Part shown: in pieces, positions 1 through 10,004 of the stretch
How the letters are laid out: each line of letters starts with the position of its first letter
Numbering within the stretch: the stretch's first letter is position 1
Assembly (NCBI GenBank): GCA_011800805.1
Contig: MPNW01000755.1
Coordinates: 77,203 to 105,230, forward strand
Direction of reading: 5' to 3'
Source of the DNA: Hirudo medicinalis
Taxonomy: Eukaryota; Annelida; Clitellata; Hirudinida; Hirudinidae
DNA: 28,028 nucleotides
Program-made: the position numbers and the translations under genes
Notes under the pieces: model-generated
Told to the model about the DNA's origin: nothing
Database searches by the model: none
The model's input: the letters and a program-made list of their open reading frames with translations, nothing else

Positions 1-596
1 ATCATTGCATTAATCATTCATATCGTTCTTTTATTATTCACTTTTCTAACGTAGTTTCTTAAACTCTTGATGTTTTCAATTCTTTTTTAAATTTATCTAA
101 CTGAAATTTGGAGTCTGACAATGGAGGTCCATGCCTGGAACCGCCAATTTTTCACATGTGAATGTCTGTTCAAAATACATACCTTATTAAGCAAAGGGCA
201 AACCAAATGTTTGCAAAAGCAGTCCTCAGTTGTTAATTGTTATACATAACCATAAATTTCTGAGTTTTAAGAAAAAACGTGACATCGTTTAGTTTTTCCA
301 GTGGGAAGACACTACCACCGAATAATAATTACCCATTTTCATATTCCCTCTCACTCACTTACCATCAATCAATCAATTAATGTCATTTCACAGTTGAATT
401 AATTACGTAAATACATTTTTTGGGATTTTATATAAATATAATATTTTGCTTGATATTGTCTGTCAGTCTTTTGAGTCATTCTGCACTGAAGGCAATGTTC
501 CAGGGTTGTGGTGATCATGAACTAGTTTTAAAAGCCTGTTGAGAAATAGCAGTTTTTTTACAAAATTCCATTATCTCTTGTTATTCAGTTTATTGA
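1..596. other. AT-rich flank without an assignable gene
   Basis: I find no conserved coding segment on either strand in this stretch. It is low-complexity AT-rich sequence. A minus-strand AATAAA at 589-594 may be the polyadenylation signal of the INTS15 gene to its right. I looked for the proline-rich C-terminal tail of vertebrate INTS15 here and did not see it. Confidence 0.5.
589..594 (-). promoter_or_regulatory. Candidate polyadenylation signal for INTS15
   Basis: AATAAA on the minus strand lies about 145 nt beyond the first in-frame stop of INTS15 and immediately after the stop of the candidate extra exon. The hexamer is common in AT-rich DNA, so position is the only support. Confidence 0.35.
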
Positions 597-674
597 CTAC
601 CTTGATTGAGGAAGGATGTCAAAAATTGATTGAAGATCAACTACAAGCAACAAATTATTGTTGTAAATGGAGCT
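597..674 (-). CDS. INTS15: Possible terminal exon of INTS15
   Basis: The minus strand reads SSIYNNNLLLVV followed by about 13 residues and a TAG at 597-599. This resembles the family segment just after the last confirmed exon, which has a similar asparagine-asparagine-leucine-leucine-hydrophobic run. An AG acceptor lies at 675-676 and an AATAAA follows at 589-594. The phase does not fit the only visible upstream donor (742-743, phase 1). Splicing there would give a short ELHLQQ ending instead. It may be a true exon with a splice site I have missed, an exon disabled by an indel, or 3' UTR. Confidence 0.35.
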   Translation of the reverse strand, partial: SSIYNNNLLLVVDLQSIFDILPQSR

Positions 675-738
675 CTGAAGCCACATCATGAAAATGTTAC
701 AATTTTAGTCCATACACATGTACACTTTAAAAGTTAAT

Positions 739-2450
739 CTAACCTAGACAGCATCTGAAGGCCCCCGTGGCAAGTGACATCTGAAGTATTTGACCTACTC
801 TGTCATTAGCTAGCTGCATAATACTGGCAATATTATCATCACTTTGTTTATCTGATCCTACTGCTTCCTGGATGGCAGAACATGATGAAGAAACACCCTG
901 AACAACTTGCAACATATCAGCTAAAGTGATCAGCTCAAATAGATTCGAACCAGGAACTTTTGGAAATATGGAAACAGTCTTAATAAGTAGAAAGAACAGG
1001 CGCGACCACAATTGATTGGAAATTTCTTCCTTTGTCTTTTTTAAACTAGAACAATTGTTCTTCAGAACTTCTTTGTATGATAACTCTGGCTAAATAACAT
1101 AATATTAACCAAAAATATTTTTCCAAAGCCTCATGCTAAACAGTCAAAGTAATTGTCATACAAATTAAATATTAATTCGAAAAATATGCAAATGGATAAT
1201 AAGCAGTTTGCAATTAATCCATTCTAACCTTTAAATGACATGAAAATTTTAAGAAGGGTGCCCTTATGCACCATTTTACAAGTCCTGGAATGGCTGTTTG
1301 AGTGTTTGGCTTTGTTGGTGAAGTCCACAATACCTTCTGACTGCTGTGGAGAAACTGTGAATATTTTGGGTAGAGTGAGACCAGGCATATGATTGGATCA
1401 CTTGTCATCCAATCACATATAAGCTCAAGTAATACTGAAGTCAACTGCAAAAAGTTTCCATCTTGACCTAAATAAAAATTTGTAAACAGAAAAACCTCAA
1501 TAAATATACAAACTATGCACAGTTAAGGTCATGAAGGAAGCACATGCTTAATTATGTGAAAACAATTCAAAATCTCATATTCACACAATCAATTCAAATT
1601 ATGATAGTAAAACCTGGCAAAGAATAAAGGTGTGTGATGGAAGTAATAATGTGGCATGTGAGCAGTGTAGAACAGGATGGGAGGTGCCTGAATGGATGGG
1701 AAATAGAAACACCAGAGTAGTGGTCATCCATCAAGCTCTTCACTGTGAAGAGAACAATGTCACTCTTGCATCCATGCGTCTGTGAATCAACATTTGTCAT
1801 CAATTCTCTCCAGATTTATAAATGAAATAACATTGCTCAATTTGTATTTAAAGAATAACCATAACACTTCCCGAGATTATTACTTAAATAAGCTCTTTAG
1901 TTACTGAAATATCCATTTAAATATGGAACAGAAACATGACAAAAACTTCAATTAACATTACCTCTATCCAGGTAGCAGTCAATTCAAGAAAATTTCTATT
2001 TTGAATATTGATTGCACAAGAAAGAACTTTTGTAAAGAAGACTGATTTAATATCATTAGTCATTAAATTGTTAAAGAGGAGCCGGAACACTGCAAGCATA
2101 GTGGCATTATCGTAGCTACCAGAAAAAAACGTCAAAACCGCATTTACTGCTTGTATTTCTTCCATAGGAGAAAACTTAAAAAATGAAACATTGTTACATA
2201 TTTCCAATAGCAAAATATGAAAATTGAGAAACACTAATAGAATGAAAGAAAAAAAATTATTTACTTTTGATTTTGATCTATTAACCAGTCCAAAAACGAA
2301 CTCATTAACGATCGCTTCAAAGGCTTCCTCATTCTTATCTTTTAAAACCTGGGTTTGTTTCGTAGCTTCCAATGCTATCACGAAATATTCTAAAGCTCTC
2401 GCAACAGAGTCAGGGAATTCCAACTTTCTCAAATTCATTCCGACATCCAT
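739..2450 (-). CDS. INTS15: Integrator complex subunit 15 (C7orf26-like), five exons
   Basis: INTS15 is a subunit of the nuclear Integrator complex, which cleaves nascent snRNA and attenuates RNA polymerase II transcription. The exons, in transcript order, are 2450-2265, 2174-1962, 1779-1614, 1467-1229 and 1089-739. All phases agree (0,0,1,0) and give about 384 residues, against roughly 450 in human. Recognisable blocks are NEFVFGL in exon 1, ELTATWIE in exon 2, KSLMDDHY and IITSITHLYSL in exon 3, ICDWMTSDP and IPGLVKWCIRAP in exon 4, and the IASIMQLANDRVGQILQMSL helix with ATGAF in exon 5. These match the family in order. The ATG at 2450 was chosen because the upstream extension to 2573 is hydrophobic and unlike the family. 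The exon 3 acceptor is taken as TTCACAG before 1779, which is the phase-compatible choice but has a weak pyrimidine tract. The stop at 739-741 overlaps a possible donor (TCTAG then GTTAGA), so the true C terminus is uncertain. Confidence 0.85.
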
Positions 2451-2975
2451 GATATCAAGGCCACACAGCCTTATACACCGATACTTAGTTTCAACTATAG
2501 AACCATGGCGCCCAACACATCCATCCAAAAGAAATAAAAAACCTAAAATCAACACGAGATAAGATGCGATCAAATTGCATTTTAATCTGAACCTTAATTT
2601 ATTAAGTTTTCAGAATCTTCAATGATTTAAAAAATCAATTTTGAGTACAAAGTTAAAAGTTAAATGCACAGTTTAATAAAAAATATCCTAACTTTATTAT
2701 TTTAATTATTCAGTAAAATTAAATAGTTTGTTAATTTAAATAAAATAAATCTATCATCCAAAATGCCTAAAAGTACTGGAAATTAATGAAATTGCATCAT
2801 ATCAAATTAATATCTTCAAATAAAATTATTTCGATAGGTATTAATACTTTAAAAAAATAATTAAAAACAGAATATTCAATTTCTAAATTGTTTACCTCCA
2901 GTGTTGTTAAATTATAATACGGAACATTACTTTGCAATGAATAATAATAATAAACATGAATTTGATTGTAGTAGC
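2451..2975. other. INTS15 upstream region, AT-rich
   Basis: This holds the presumed 5' UTR and promoter of the minus-strand INTS15 gene, followed by long A/T runs and a short TAA repeat near 2939-2953. I see no coding segment with family support and no clear TATA element that can be told from the AT background. Confidence 0.4.
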
Positions 2976-3020
2976 CAGTGGCGGACTGGTTACAAGGAGA
3001 CAAAAAAGGGGGCCACCTAC
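2976..3020. mobile_element. hAT-like transposon terminus (CAGTGGCGGA end)
   Basis: The sequence CAGTGGCGGACTGG followed by an A/G-rich stretch and GGGGGCC resembles the short terminal repeats of hAT-type DNA transposons and their non-autonomous derivatives in many animals. The same CAGTGGCGGA decamer occurs again at 27648. I found no opposite end with CCGCCACTG in the window, so the extent of the element is unknown. Confidence 0.4.
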
Positions 3021-3117
3021 ATTGGCGATCGCTGACATCTGCAATGCCATAACTTGATTTTTAAAAATAAATTGTTATGTTATGTTAACGAATAAACAAA
3101 GGTCTAGTATCTACAAT

Positions 3118-3285
3118 AAACATTTAATAAGAGAATAACATAATTCCATCTCACAAGCATCCCATCCCTTCTCCGATTTTGTCCATGCCTGTCTTACCAC
3201 AACTTTCACACACAGTCTGGGTCCGTAACGTTTATTGTCTAAAGGAACCCATTTGCCGTCGGGCATTGGTAGTGGCATATGTTCC
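3118..3285 (-). other. Unassigned open segment, exon-like
   Basis: The minus strand has an uninterrupted frame of about 55 codons, beginning at an ATG near 3279 and ending in a stop next to 3118. It has a balanced, protein-like composition (for example GKWVPLDNKRYGPRLCVK and KGWDACEMELC) that stands out from the AT-rich surroundings. I do not recognise the family. It sits between a hAT-like end and a Gypsy copy, so transposon origin is as likely as a host exon. Confidence 0.3.
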
Positions 3286-3674
3286 AAATGAAGACTACTT
3301 CATGACTGAAGATAGCTTTCCTTGAAGATGAAAGTTTTTAAAGCAGTGTGAAACCAGACTGGTGTGTTCGTTATAGAAAGGGGAGTCAGTTTCAGATTTG
3401 TGGGCCAACGACGTCGATGAACTTGACGGTCCAGCGTCGCACGTGGAACTGATAATTTTTTCTGAAGAAAGTGGACTACGGTAATTGGGTCGCACCTATT
3501 GTTGTAGTTGCAAAGAAGAACGGATCAGTCAGGATCTGCGCTGATTTCAAGACAGGACTCAAGGAAGCATTAGAGATGCACCGACATCCCCTGCCGACAC
3601 CCTATTAAATCTTTGCTCGTCTGAACCAAGGCGCATGGTTCACTCAGATCGACTTTGCTGATGCATACCTGCAG

Positions 3675-4112
3675 ATGGAAGTCGAAGACGACTCGAAGGA
3701 ACTGGTGACAATCAACACTCACAAAGGCTCGTTCCAGTACCAGAGACTACCCTTCGGAGTCAAATACGCAACTGGCATTTTCCAAGATGCCATGGATCGG
3801 ATGATCAAAGGACTTGAAATTTGTGCAGCATACTTAGATGTCATTGTGACTGGATCTACGCAGGAGGAACACAGCAACAATGTCCAGGCTTTGTTTGCAC
3901 GAATCGCTGATTGTGGATTTCGCGTCAGGATGGAGAAGTGTTCCTTCGCAAAACCAGAAATCAAGTTTTTGGGGCATGTGGTTTCAAGAGATGGCCGTCG
4001 ACCAGACCCCGAGAAAATTCAAGAGATTGTTGAGATGCCAGTGCCTAAGGACCCAAAGCAGCTAAAGTCGTTCTTAGGCATGATCAGCTACCACTCGTTT
4101 TTCGTACCTTAG
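3675..4112 (+). pseudogene. Gypsy reverse-transcriptase fragment, open stretch
   Basis: This is the longest uninterrupted part of the decayed Gypsy pol, 145 codons. It covers the centre of the reverse transcriptase: THKGSFQYQRLPFGVK, the palm motif and the FLGHVVS thumb boundary. The catalytic aspartate pair is broken (YLDV), and the frame continues upstream and downstream only through stops. It is not a standalone gene. Confidence 0.85.
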
Positions 4113-5394
4113 ATGCGTCCAATGAGAGACCCGTTTGATTATCTAAAAAGGGAAGACAAATTCGTGTAGACTGCAGAGTACCAGAAGGTTCTAGAGAAAC
4201 TCAAGAAAGTGCTGCAGTCTGTTGTTGACGCACTTCGATCGGACATAGTCGTTGCTGCGGAATCGTGCGACAATGGAGTGGAAGCTGTTATCTCTCATCG
4301 CTTCCCGAACGGCACGGAGAAGGCAATTGCACATGCCAGTAAATCTCTCACCAAGGCCTAGAATAACTACGGACAGATTGAGAAAGAAGCTCTGGCCCTA
4401 GTGTTTAGGTTGAGGAAATTTCACCGCTACATCTATGGCAAACGCTTTCTGTTGCTGACTGATCACAAGCCGCTCTTGTCAATTTCTGGATCAAAGGTTG
4501 GTATATCTGCTCACTTAGCAAATCGGCTCAAAAGATGGGAACTCGTTTTGCTCGCATAATCCGCCTACTTTGATCAAGCTGATGCACTATCCCGTCTCAT
4601 CGCTTCAAAGAAACTACCTGAGGATAAAGACATTGTCATCGCTAAGATTGAACAAGATGTCCAAGGCGATGTCATCCGACACTTGTCAGTCACAAAGGAG
4701 AATATTCTGAGGATGACCGAAAAAGATTCCGAGTTAGAGCTAGTTGTGGAAGATGTCAACACAAGACGATGGCCAAAGTTTCAGGCTGACTAACCTTCCA
4801 CAGTCGTTATGCAGACCTGTCTGACTATGAAGGTGCACTCTTCATGGGAACAAGTGCTGTGATTCCATCAGTGTTGCGAAGCAGAGTTTTGAAGATTCTG
4901 CATCAGAACTCCATTGAGTGACCTCCAGCTCAAGAAACCAGGGACTCATCTCCGTAGGTACCAGGAGTTGAAGGACGTGAAGTCTGGACGAAAGCGAAGG
5001 GAATTTGCTGAAGAAGATGCAGTCTATGCCAGAGAATACAGTGATCCTAATCATCCGAAGTGGGTGCCTGGTTGGATCAAACGGCGACTGGGAAGACACG
5101 TCTCCGAAGTAGAAGTCAATGGCAGGATGCAACATCGTCACGCGAATCAGCGGAGGATAATGCACTCAAGATAATGTGACACATTTGACCTTATATTTCT
5201 TCCACCAAGTGAGACACCACAGGCAGCATCTGAGAAAGCAAATAGCCCGGAGCAACCTGACATGCCGGAGACCGACGAAGTACAAGCCAGTCCAGAACCA
5301 CAAGCGCCAAGACCTGCAAGGACCCGTCGACCTCTAATGAGACTGGAGATGGATTATCAGAAGAAGAAGTACCTCATCGTTTAGGAGGGGGAGG

Positions 5395-5553
5395 TGTTGT
5401 GGGTGACATGCGCACTGAACTAGCTATGCTAATGTAGGAGCTACGAACGGCAACTTTCCTTTGTTCGTTCTAGCCTAGTTGTGTGTTAAGTTGGTGAATA
5501 AAGTGGCTGTCCGTTACTGTCTTGGTATAATCGATTAATTGCAAGTTATTACA
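5395..5553 (+). repeat. Gypsy long terminal repeat
   Basis: The segment starts TGTTGTGGG directly after the polypurine tract GGAGGGGGAGG and ends TTATTACA, so it has the TG...CA ends expected of an LTR. It contains an AATAAA at 5497-5502. No second copy of the LTR is present upstream, so the left boundary of the retrotransposon cannot be fixed by LTR matching. Confidence 0.6.
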
Positions 5554-6785
5554 ATGGGGGAGCCTCTGGTTGCTGGTCTGAGTCCTCGCCTTCTCTGGAA
5601 GTGCGCAAGGGTGAAAGACAGCTAGGGCGGCGCGTGACCATGGAGAGATTTGAATACAGGTGAAACACAATCTTGGAAACTAATCTAATGACACGGACTA
5701 TGAGATGGCTTGCAAATTAAGACTAGAGTCACTGCCATCCAATCAATAGCAATTTTTAAAACATTAGACAAAAATGGACACGTTGATGATTTCATTTGAC
5801 TCAATTTCGGTTATCGAAATACCAATCAGAAATCCCGACAACGCCTGATGAATTTTCTTCATTAACGCTGAGGATCCGAATCCGTGTTGCCATTGTGAGT
5901 TTTACCTACTAACTTTTTATCTACGGAAACAGTTGAAGGATTGACGGAGTTGAAAAATTATGTTGAAATAGATGAAAAGACTTGTAAAAAACTGAACAAA
6001 CAAATAGGGCCTAACAGCATTTCATATTAGGATTTTTGTGAACAATGAGACTAAAAATTTTAATGTCTGAAGCCCATCTTGAAACAAACATGAATACGAG
6101 GTGGTGATGGCTGATAATAAATTCCGTTACAGATTCAGTACAAATGACAGGGTCCCTGCCGCAGGGAATATGTTTGTTGCCCTGTTCAAATCAATTGCCA
6201 GACCGCTGCTCGGACAATACGAGAGGATGTATTCATTTTCGAAAGTCGTAGAAATTAAATGCTTTACTATTAAAAAGTATAATTAGAATTGAATTATAAT
6301 TAGATTAATTAATAAAAATTAATTTTGTAAACATTATCTCTTACAGAAGTAGTTTAAAAAGAAAATTTATATAATCAAGTTTTTAAAAATGTAGCATTAT
6401 TATTATTATTTGTAATATAATATTTCTTTGAAATTTCAATTTGACGCATTGCCTATAAAGCATCTTTTATTATTATTTTTTTGTTGTGTACGATAAATTG
6501 TAACACGTGCATTGTTATTAGCGAGGATTTGATTGCGAGAGTAAATACGCTGAACTTCATTTTCTTAATTTGATTTATGAACTGAGTTTTTTATGGTTTC
6601 TGCATGTATGTTTTCGATAGATCAGATAACCTAGTTACGTCTGTAATATCTACATTAATATAATATATATATTATAATACTCATTAAATGTGTTGGCATA
6701 ATATTTAAAATCGTCTATGAAATTCACCAAAGAACTATTGGTTCTACTTAAGAGAATTACGAGTATTACTTTTTGTTTGTTTCAG
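5554..6785. other. Spacer with coding-like remnants, no assigned gene
   Basis: Sequence just after the LTR includes a possible gag-like start (MERFE at 5640) that stops at once. Several short open stretches follow in different frames: about 5780-5905 (DEFSSLTLRIRIRVAIV), about 5915-6030 (TEVEGL-like, then ELKNYVEIDEKTCKKLNKQI) and 6101-6286 (a 61-codon frame with NKFRYRFSTNDRVPAAGN). Their composition looks protein-like, but I do not recognise them. They may be pieces of one decayed transposon gene. From about 6300 the sequence is AT-rich and featureless. Confidence 0.35.
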
Positions 6786-6789
6786 AAAA

Positions 6790-9683
6790 ATGACACAAGA
6801 AATATTTATTCAGCCCTCATCAAAAGGCTCGAAAACAAACTCAGCGACATGGCCGCTATTGTTGAAGGTGACGCCAGTGGAAAATATTAAAAATCTCTAT
6901 TTATTAATTAAACTTTATTGGTTTCTCTATGCAGGATTATGATAAAATGAACGTTCGTACTGAGCATTACACGCCAGTTAATTGTGGTTGGACCCCAGAA
7001 AAAAGACCCATCAGAGAATATGTCAGGTTTGGAGCTGATATTTATTAAATTAAGTACCAATCACACTGGTACAACATAAAATTAGCCAGAATGGAAAATG
7101 CTATGCTATAGAGGATAAGGCTAAATATTACTTATAATTCCATTATAAGGTATGGGTTTATAAATGTGGATAAACCTGCAAATCCTTCATCACATGAAGT
7201 GGTTGCCTGGATAAAAAGAATCCTCAAAGTTGAAAAAACTGGACACAGTGGTACTCTAGATCCAAAGGTATGACATATTCTATAATTCTAGAAATTAACC
7301 TTGCTGCATCAGATTCCTTGAAGTAGCACACAATCTTTATTTATCTATTTAACCAACACATATATTAACCCGTGCTGATTTGTTTTTAGATCCAGCTCGC
7401 TCATGTGTTTAGGTTGATTGATTGAGATTATACTTTGGCAATTAAAATATGTGCCTAATTTAATTAAATTATCACTAGCTAATCAGCTGTTATTAATCGT
7501 TGGTCTTTCATCTAAATTCTTTAATGTATTCATTAAAATAGGAGTAATTGAATTCATGCTGTTATATAAATTGAACATTCAATTAAAACTGAGTTTGAAT
7601 AAATTTTCCTACTCCTGTTGATGAGGATTTCAATATTACAGGTGACTGGATGTCTCATTGTTTGCATTGAAGCAGCCACAAGACTTGTCAAGTCGCAACA
7701 GGATGCTGGAAAAGAATATATTGGAGTTGTTAAATTTCACAGTGCTGTCCATGATATGTCTTGCCTTCAAATGGTTGGTTGCACTTTAGTGTTTATCAGA
7801 GTATGAATATTCAATATCTTAGCCATCTTGTAAGCTATGATGTCATATTTTCAGGCTCTAAATGCTTTGGTTGGCAACTTGTACCAACTTCCTCCTGTTA
7901 TTTGTGCTGTTAAAAGGCAATTGAGATTACGAACAGTTTATGATGCAAAACTTTTGGATTATGATGATGAAAAAAATCTTGGTGAGGTTCCTCTTTCTTT
8001 AAAATTGTGTACTTATTGCTCATGAAGTGAACCTTTTAAAAGGTGTCTTTTTAAAAGAATAAGATTGTTCTGAATGTTGACATTGTCAAGTGTTTTGATA
8101 TTCCAGGTGTGATTCACGTCAATTGCCAGGCTGGCACCTATGTCAGAACTCTGTGTGAGCATCTTGGAAAAATGGTTGGCTCTGTGGGAGCTCACATGCA
8201 GGAGCTCAGGAGAATCAGATCTGGTGTTATGACTGAGAGGGTTTGTCTGAATAATTTATGTATACATTTTAAAACAGTAACTATATATAGTCTGGCATTT
8301 TGAATTATCAAAGGTATCCAAGCTAAGTCTTTTTTATAACACAGGAAGATAACAAGTGCAATAGAAATAAAATATAACTCGTATTTTTCAGGATTGCCTG
8401 GCCACAATGCATGACATTCTTGATTCACAGTGGATGTTTGACAATAGAGGAGAAGAATGGTACTTGAGAAAGGTCATCCAGCCTCTTGAGAAGCTCCTTG
8501 TTACTTATAAGAGAATCATTGTTAAAGATTCAACCGTAAGTTAATTTTTTTATGAGTTTCATAATTACATGTACTGCATTATTTAGTCTTTTTCTTGTTT
8601 GTGATTAGGTTTGCGCCTTGACTTATGGTGGGCAGTTGATGATGCCGGGTGTGCTGAGATATGATGATGGTATTGAAGTCAACGAGGTCATTGTTCTTGT
8701 CACAACGAAGGGAGAAGCAATTGCTCTAGGTTAGTTATTTTAACTTTAATAACTAAAATAATTTCATTTTGCTATATTTTTATCAAAACTTCTTTGAATA
8801 GCAATTGCCCAGATGACCACAGCTGTAATTTCAACTTGTGATCATGGTATTGTTGCAAGATTAAAAAGGGTCATCATGTCTAGAGATGTTTACCCAAGAA
8901 AGTGGAGCTTAGGACCTGTGGTATGAATCCAAACTTTAATGAACAATTTGTGAGACTATTTTATTCATCTTTAAAACATCTATAAAGGCAAGTAAGAAGA
9001 AGGCAATGGTAAAGGCTGGATTATTAGATTCTCATGGAAAGCCTAATGAGAACACACCAAAGGAATGGACATCTGTTTACAAAGATTTGAGGTAATTGAT
9101 TTACATTAAGTGTATTTATTTTTTGTATATATGATTTTTTTTTTAAGTGTTCCATCTGATATCAAAGCTGAGGAGCAACCTATTAAAAAGGTAAGAATTT
9201 CTTAGTCAGGTCCAAGTTGTAGAGACTTGGAGAGTAAATGTTACTTAAGGTATTTTTGTGGCATCCACTAACCATTTAAATGTATGGAATTATTTCTTTA
9301 TTAGGAGCAAGATGTTGCTGAAGTAACAGAAAAATCAGGAAAGGTATTGGAATTCTTTTTATATATGTTTTTGAAAACTTTATACACAATTTATTTAGAC
9401 TGTCTGATGCATTTATACTGTGTTATTTATTACATAAAATTTATTGCAGAGGAAAAGAGAAGCAAGCAATGAAAGCTCAGATGAGGAATTGAAAAAACAA
9501 AAGAAGAAGAAAAAGGCAGAGGTAGAAACGGAAACTGTTGAAGTGGAAAATACTGAGAAAAAGAAGAAGAAAAAGAAGCATGGTGATGAGGTCAAGGTAG
9601 AGGTCAAACAGGAGGAGCCACAAGAGGAATCTACTGAGAAGAAGAAAAAGAAAAAGAAGAAGAAAGAACAAGATGATGCTTAA
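6790..9683 (+). CDS. DKC1: Dyskerin, H/ACA RNP pseudouridine synthase, 13 exons
   Basis: Dyskerin (Cbf5/NAP57) is the catalytic subunit of box H/ACA RNPs. It pseudouridylates rRNA and snRNA in nucleoli and Cajal bodies and stabilises telomerase RNA. CDS exons: 6790-6867, 6935-7026, 7150-7267, 7642-7773, 7855-7981, 8107-8240, 8392-8535, 8609-8729, 8802-8920, 8988-9091, 9148-9190, 9305-9343, 9450-9683. Every junction is phase-consistent and the total is 494 residues (human 514). The DKCLD segment [15 protein letters not shown] leads into the TruB catalytic domain with GHSGTLDPK (nucleophile near Asp94). [15 protein letters not shown] and [12 protein letters not shown] follow, then a PUA domain at about 266-341 ([26 protein letters not shown]). 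The C terminus is a lysine-rich tail, a likely nuclear or nucleolar localisation signal. The start used is the first Met after an acceptor AG at 6784-6785. Relatives have about 30 more N-terminal residues, so an upstream exon may be missing or the N terminus may be short. Confidence 0.96.
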
Positions 9684-9712
9684 AGACGTTTGAAACTGTT
9701 TCAATATTTTTG

Positions 9713-9718
9713 ATTAAA
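9713..9718 (+). promoter_or_regulatory. Possible polyadenylation signal of DKC1
   Basis: ATTAAA lies about 30 nt after the dyskerin stop codon. This common variant of the hexamer is in the expected place, but the region is AT-rich, so the support is only positional. Confidence 0.35.
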
Positions 9719-9951
9719 TTAAAATCTTCCTATAACGGAATGAAAACAAATCAGAATTTTATGTTTTAAATTGAAGAAATTGGTTTGGTTTCTTCTGTGG
9801 AATGGGTTTCAGAGTGTAGGATGTGACCTCGTTTGGATTGAAACTTTCTAAAGCAACTATCCTTTTATTACAACTGATAATAGCTACTGGTTATTCGACT
9901 TCTCTAGCTTTCTGTCGTTGCAATGCTTATCTGTCACCAGAACGCATGGTG

Positions 9952-10004
9952 ATTAGGCACCAGCAATTTTTCAGAATTAAAAGCTTCAAGCTGGAGTAAT
10001 TAAA
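9952..10004 (+). repeat. Left terminal inverted repeat core
   Basis: It contains ATTAGGCACCAG (9952-9963) and GCTTCAAGCTGGAGTAATTA plus AA (9983-10004). Both are found in reverse complement at the right end, in the same order and at similar spacing. Confidence 0.75.

Larger units (their letters stand above)
3471..5553 (+). mobile_element. Degenerate Ty3/Gypsy retrotransposon (pol fragment plus LTR)
   Basis: The translated strand carries Gypsy pol domains in order. Reverse transcriptase runs from about 3471 to 4112 ([44 protein letters not shown]). RNase H and its tether run from about 4200 to 4600 (YGQIEKEALALVFRLRKFHR, LLTDHKPLL, ADALSRL). A pre-integrase zinc-binding remnant lies near 4810-4915, and the integrase C-terminal region with the rule of WVPG and KRRLGRH lies at about 4915-5160. 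The integrase catalytic core is missing at a junction near 4910. Several in-frame stops (for example 3604, 4111, 4168, 4360 and 4557) and YLDV in place of the YxDD active site show that it is dead. A purine tract at 5384-5394 precedes a 159-bp LTR. The domains resemble the metazoan K02A2.6-like Gypsy group. Confidence 0.88.

Noticed and set aside
2451..2573. N-terminal extension of INTS15 to an upstream Met with a signal-peptide-like stretch
   Set aside because: A nuclear Integrator subunit should not have a secretory signal. The family-like sequence begins near the Met at 2450.
7418..7621. 67-codon frame in the dyskerin intron
   Set aside because: It lies in an AT-rich intron between well-supported exons and has no family similarity.
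6868..9304. Intronic H/ACA or C/D snoRNAs in the dyskerin gene
   Set aside because: Dyskerin introns host snoRNAs in some animals, but I could not find a convincing pair of boxes with a supporting fold by eye. A covariance-model search would settle it.
9413..9704. Minus-strand frames rich in phenylalanine and leucine
   Set aside because: They are antisense to the purine-rich dyskerin tail.
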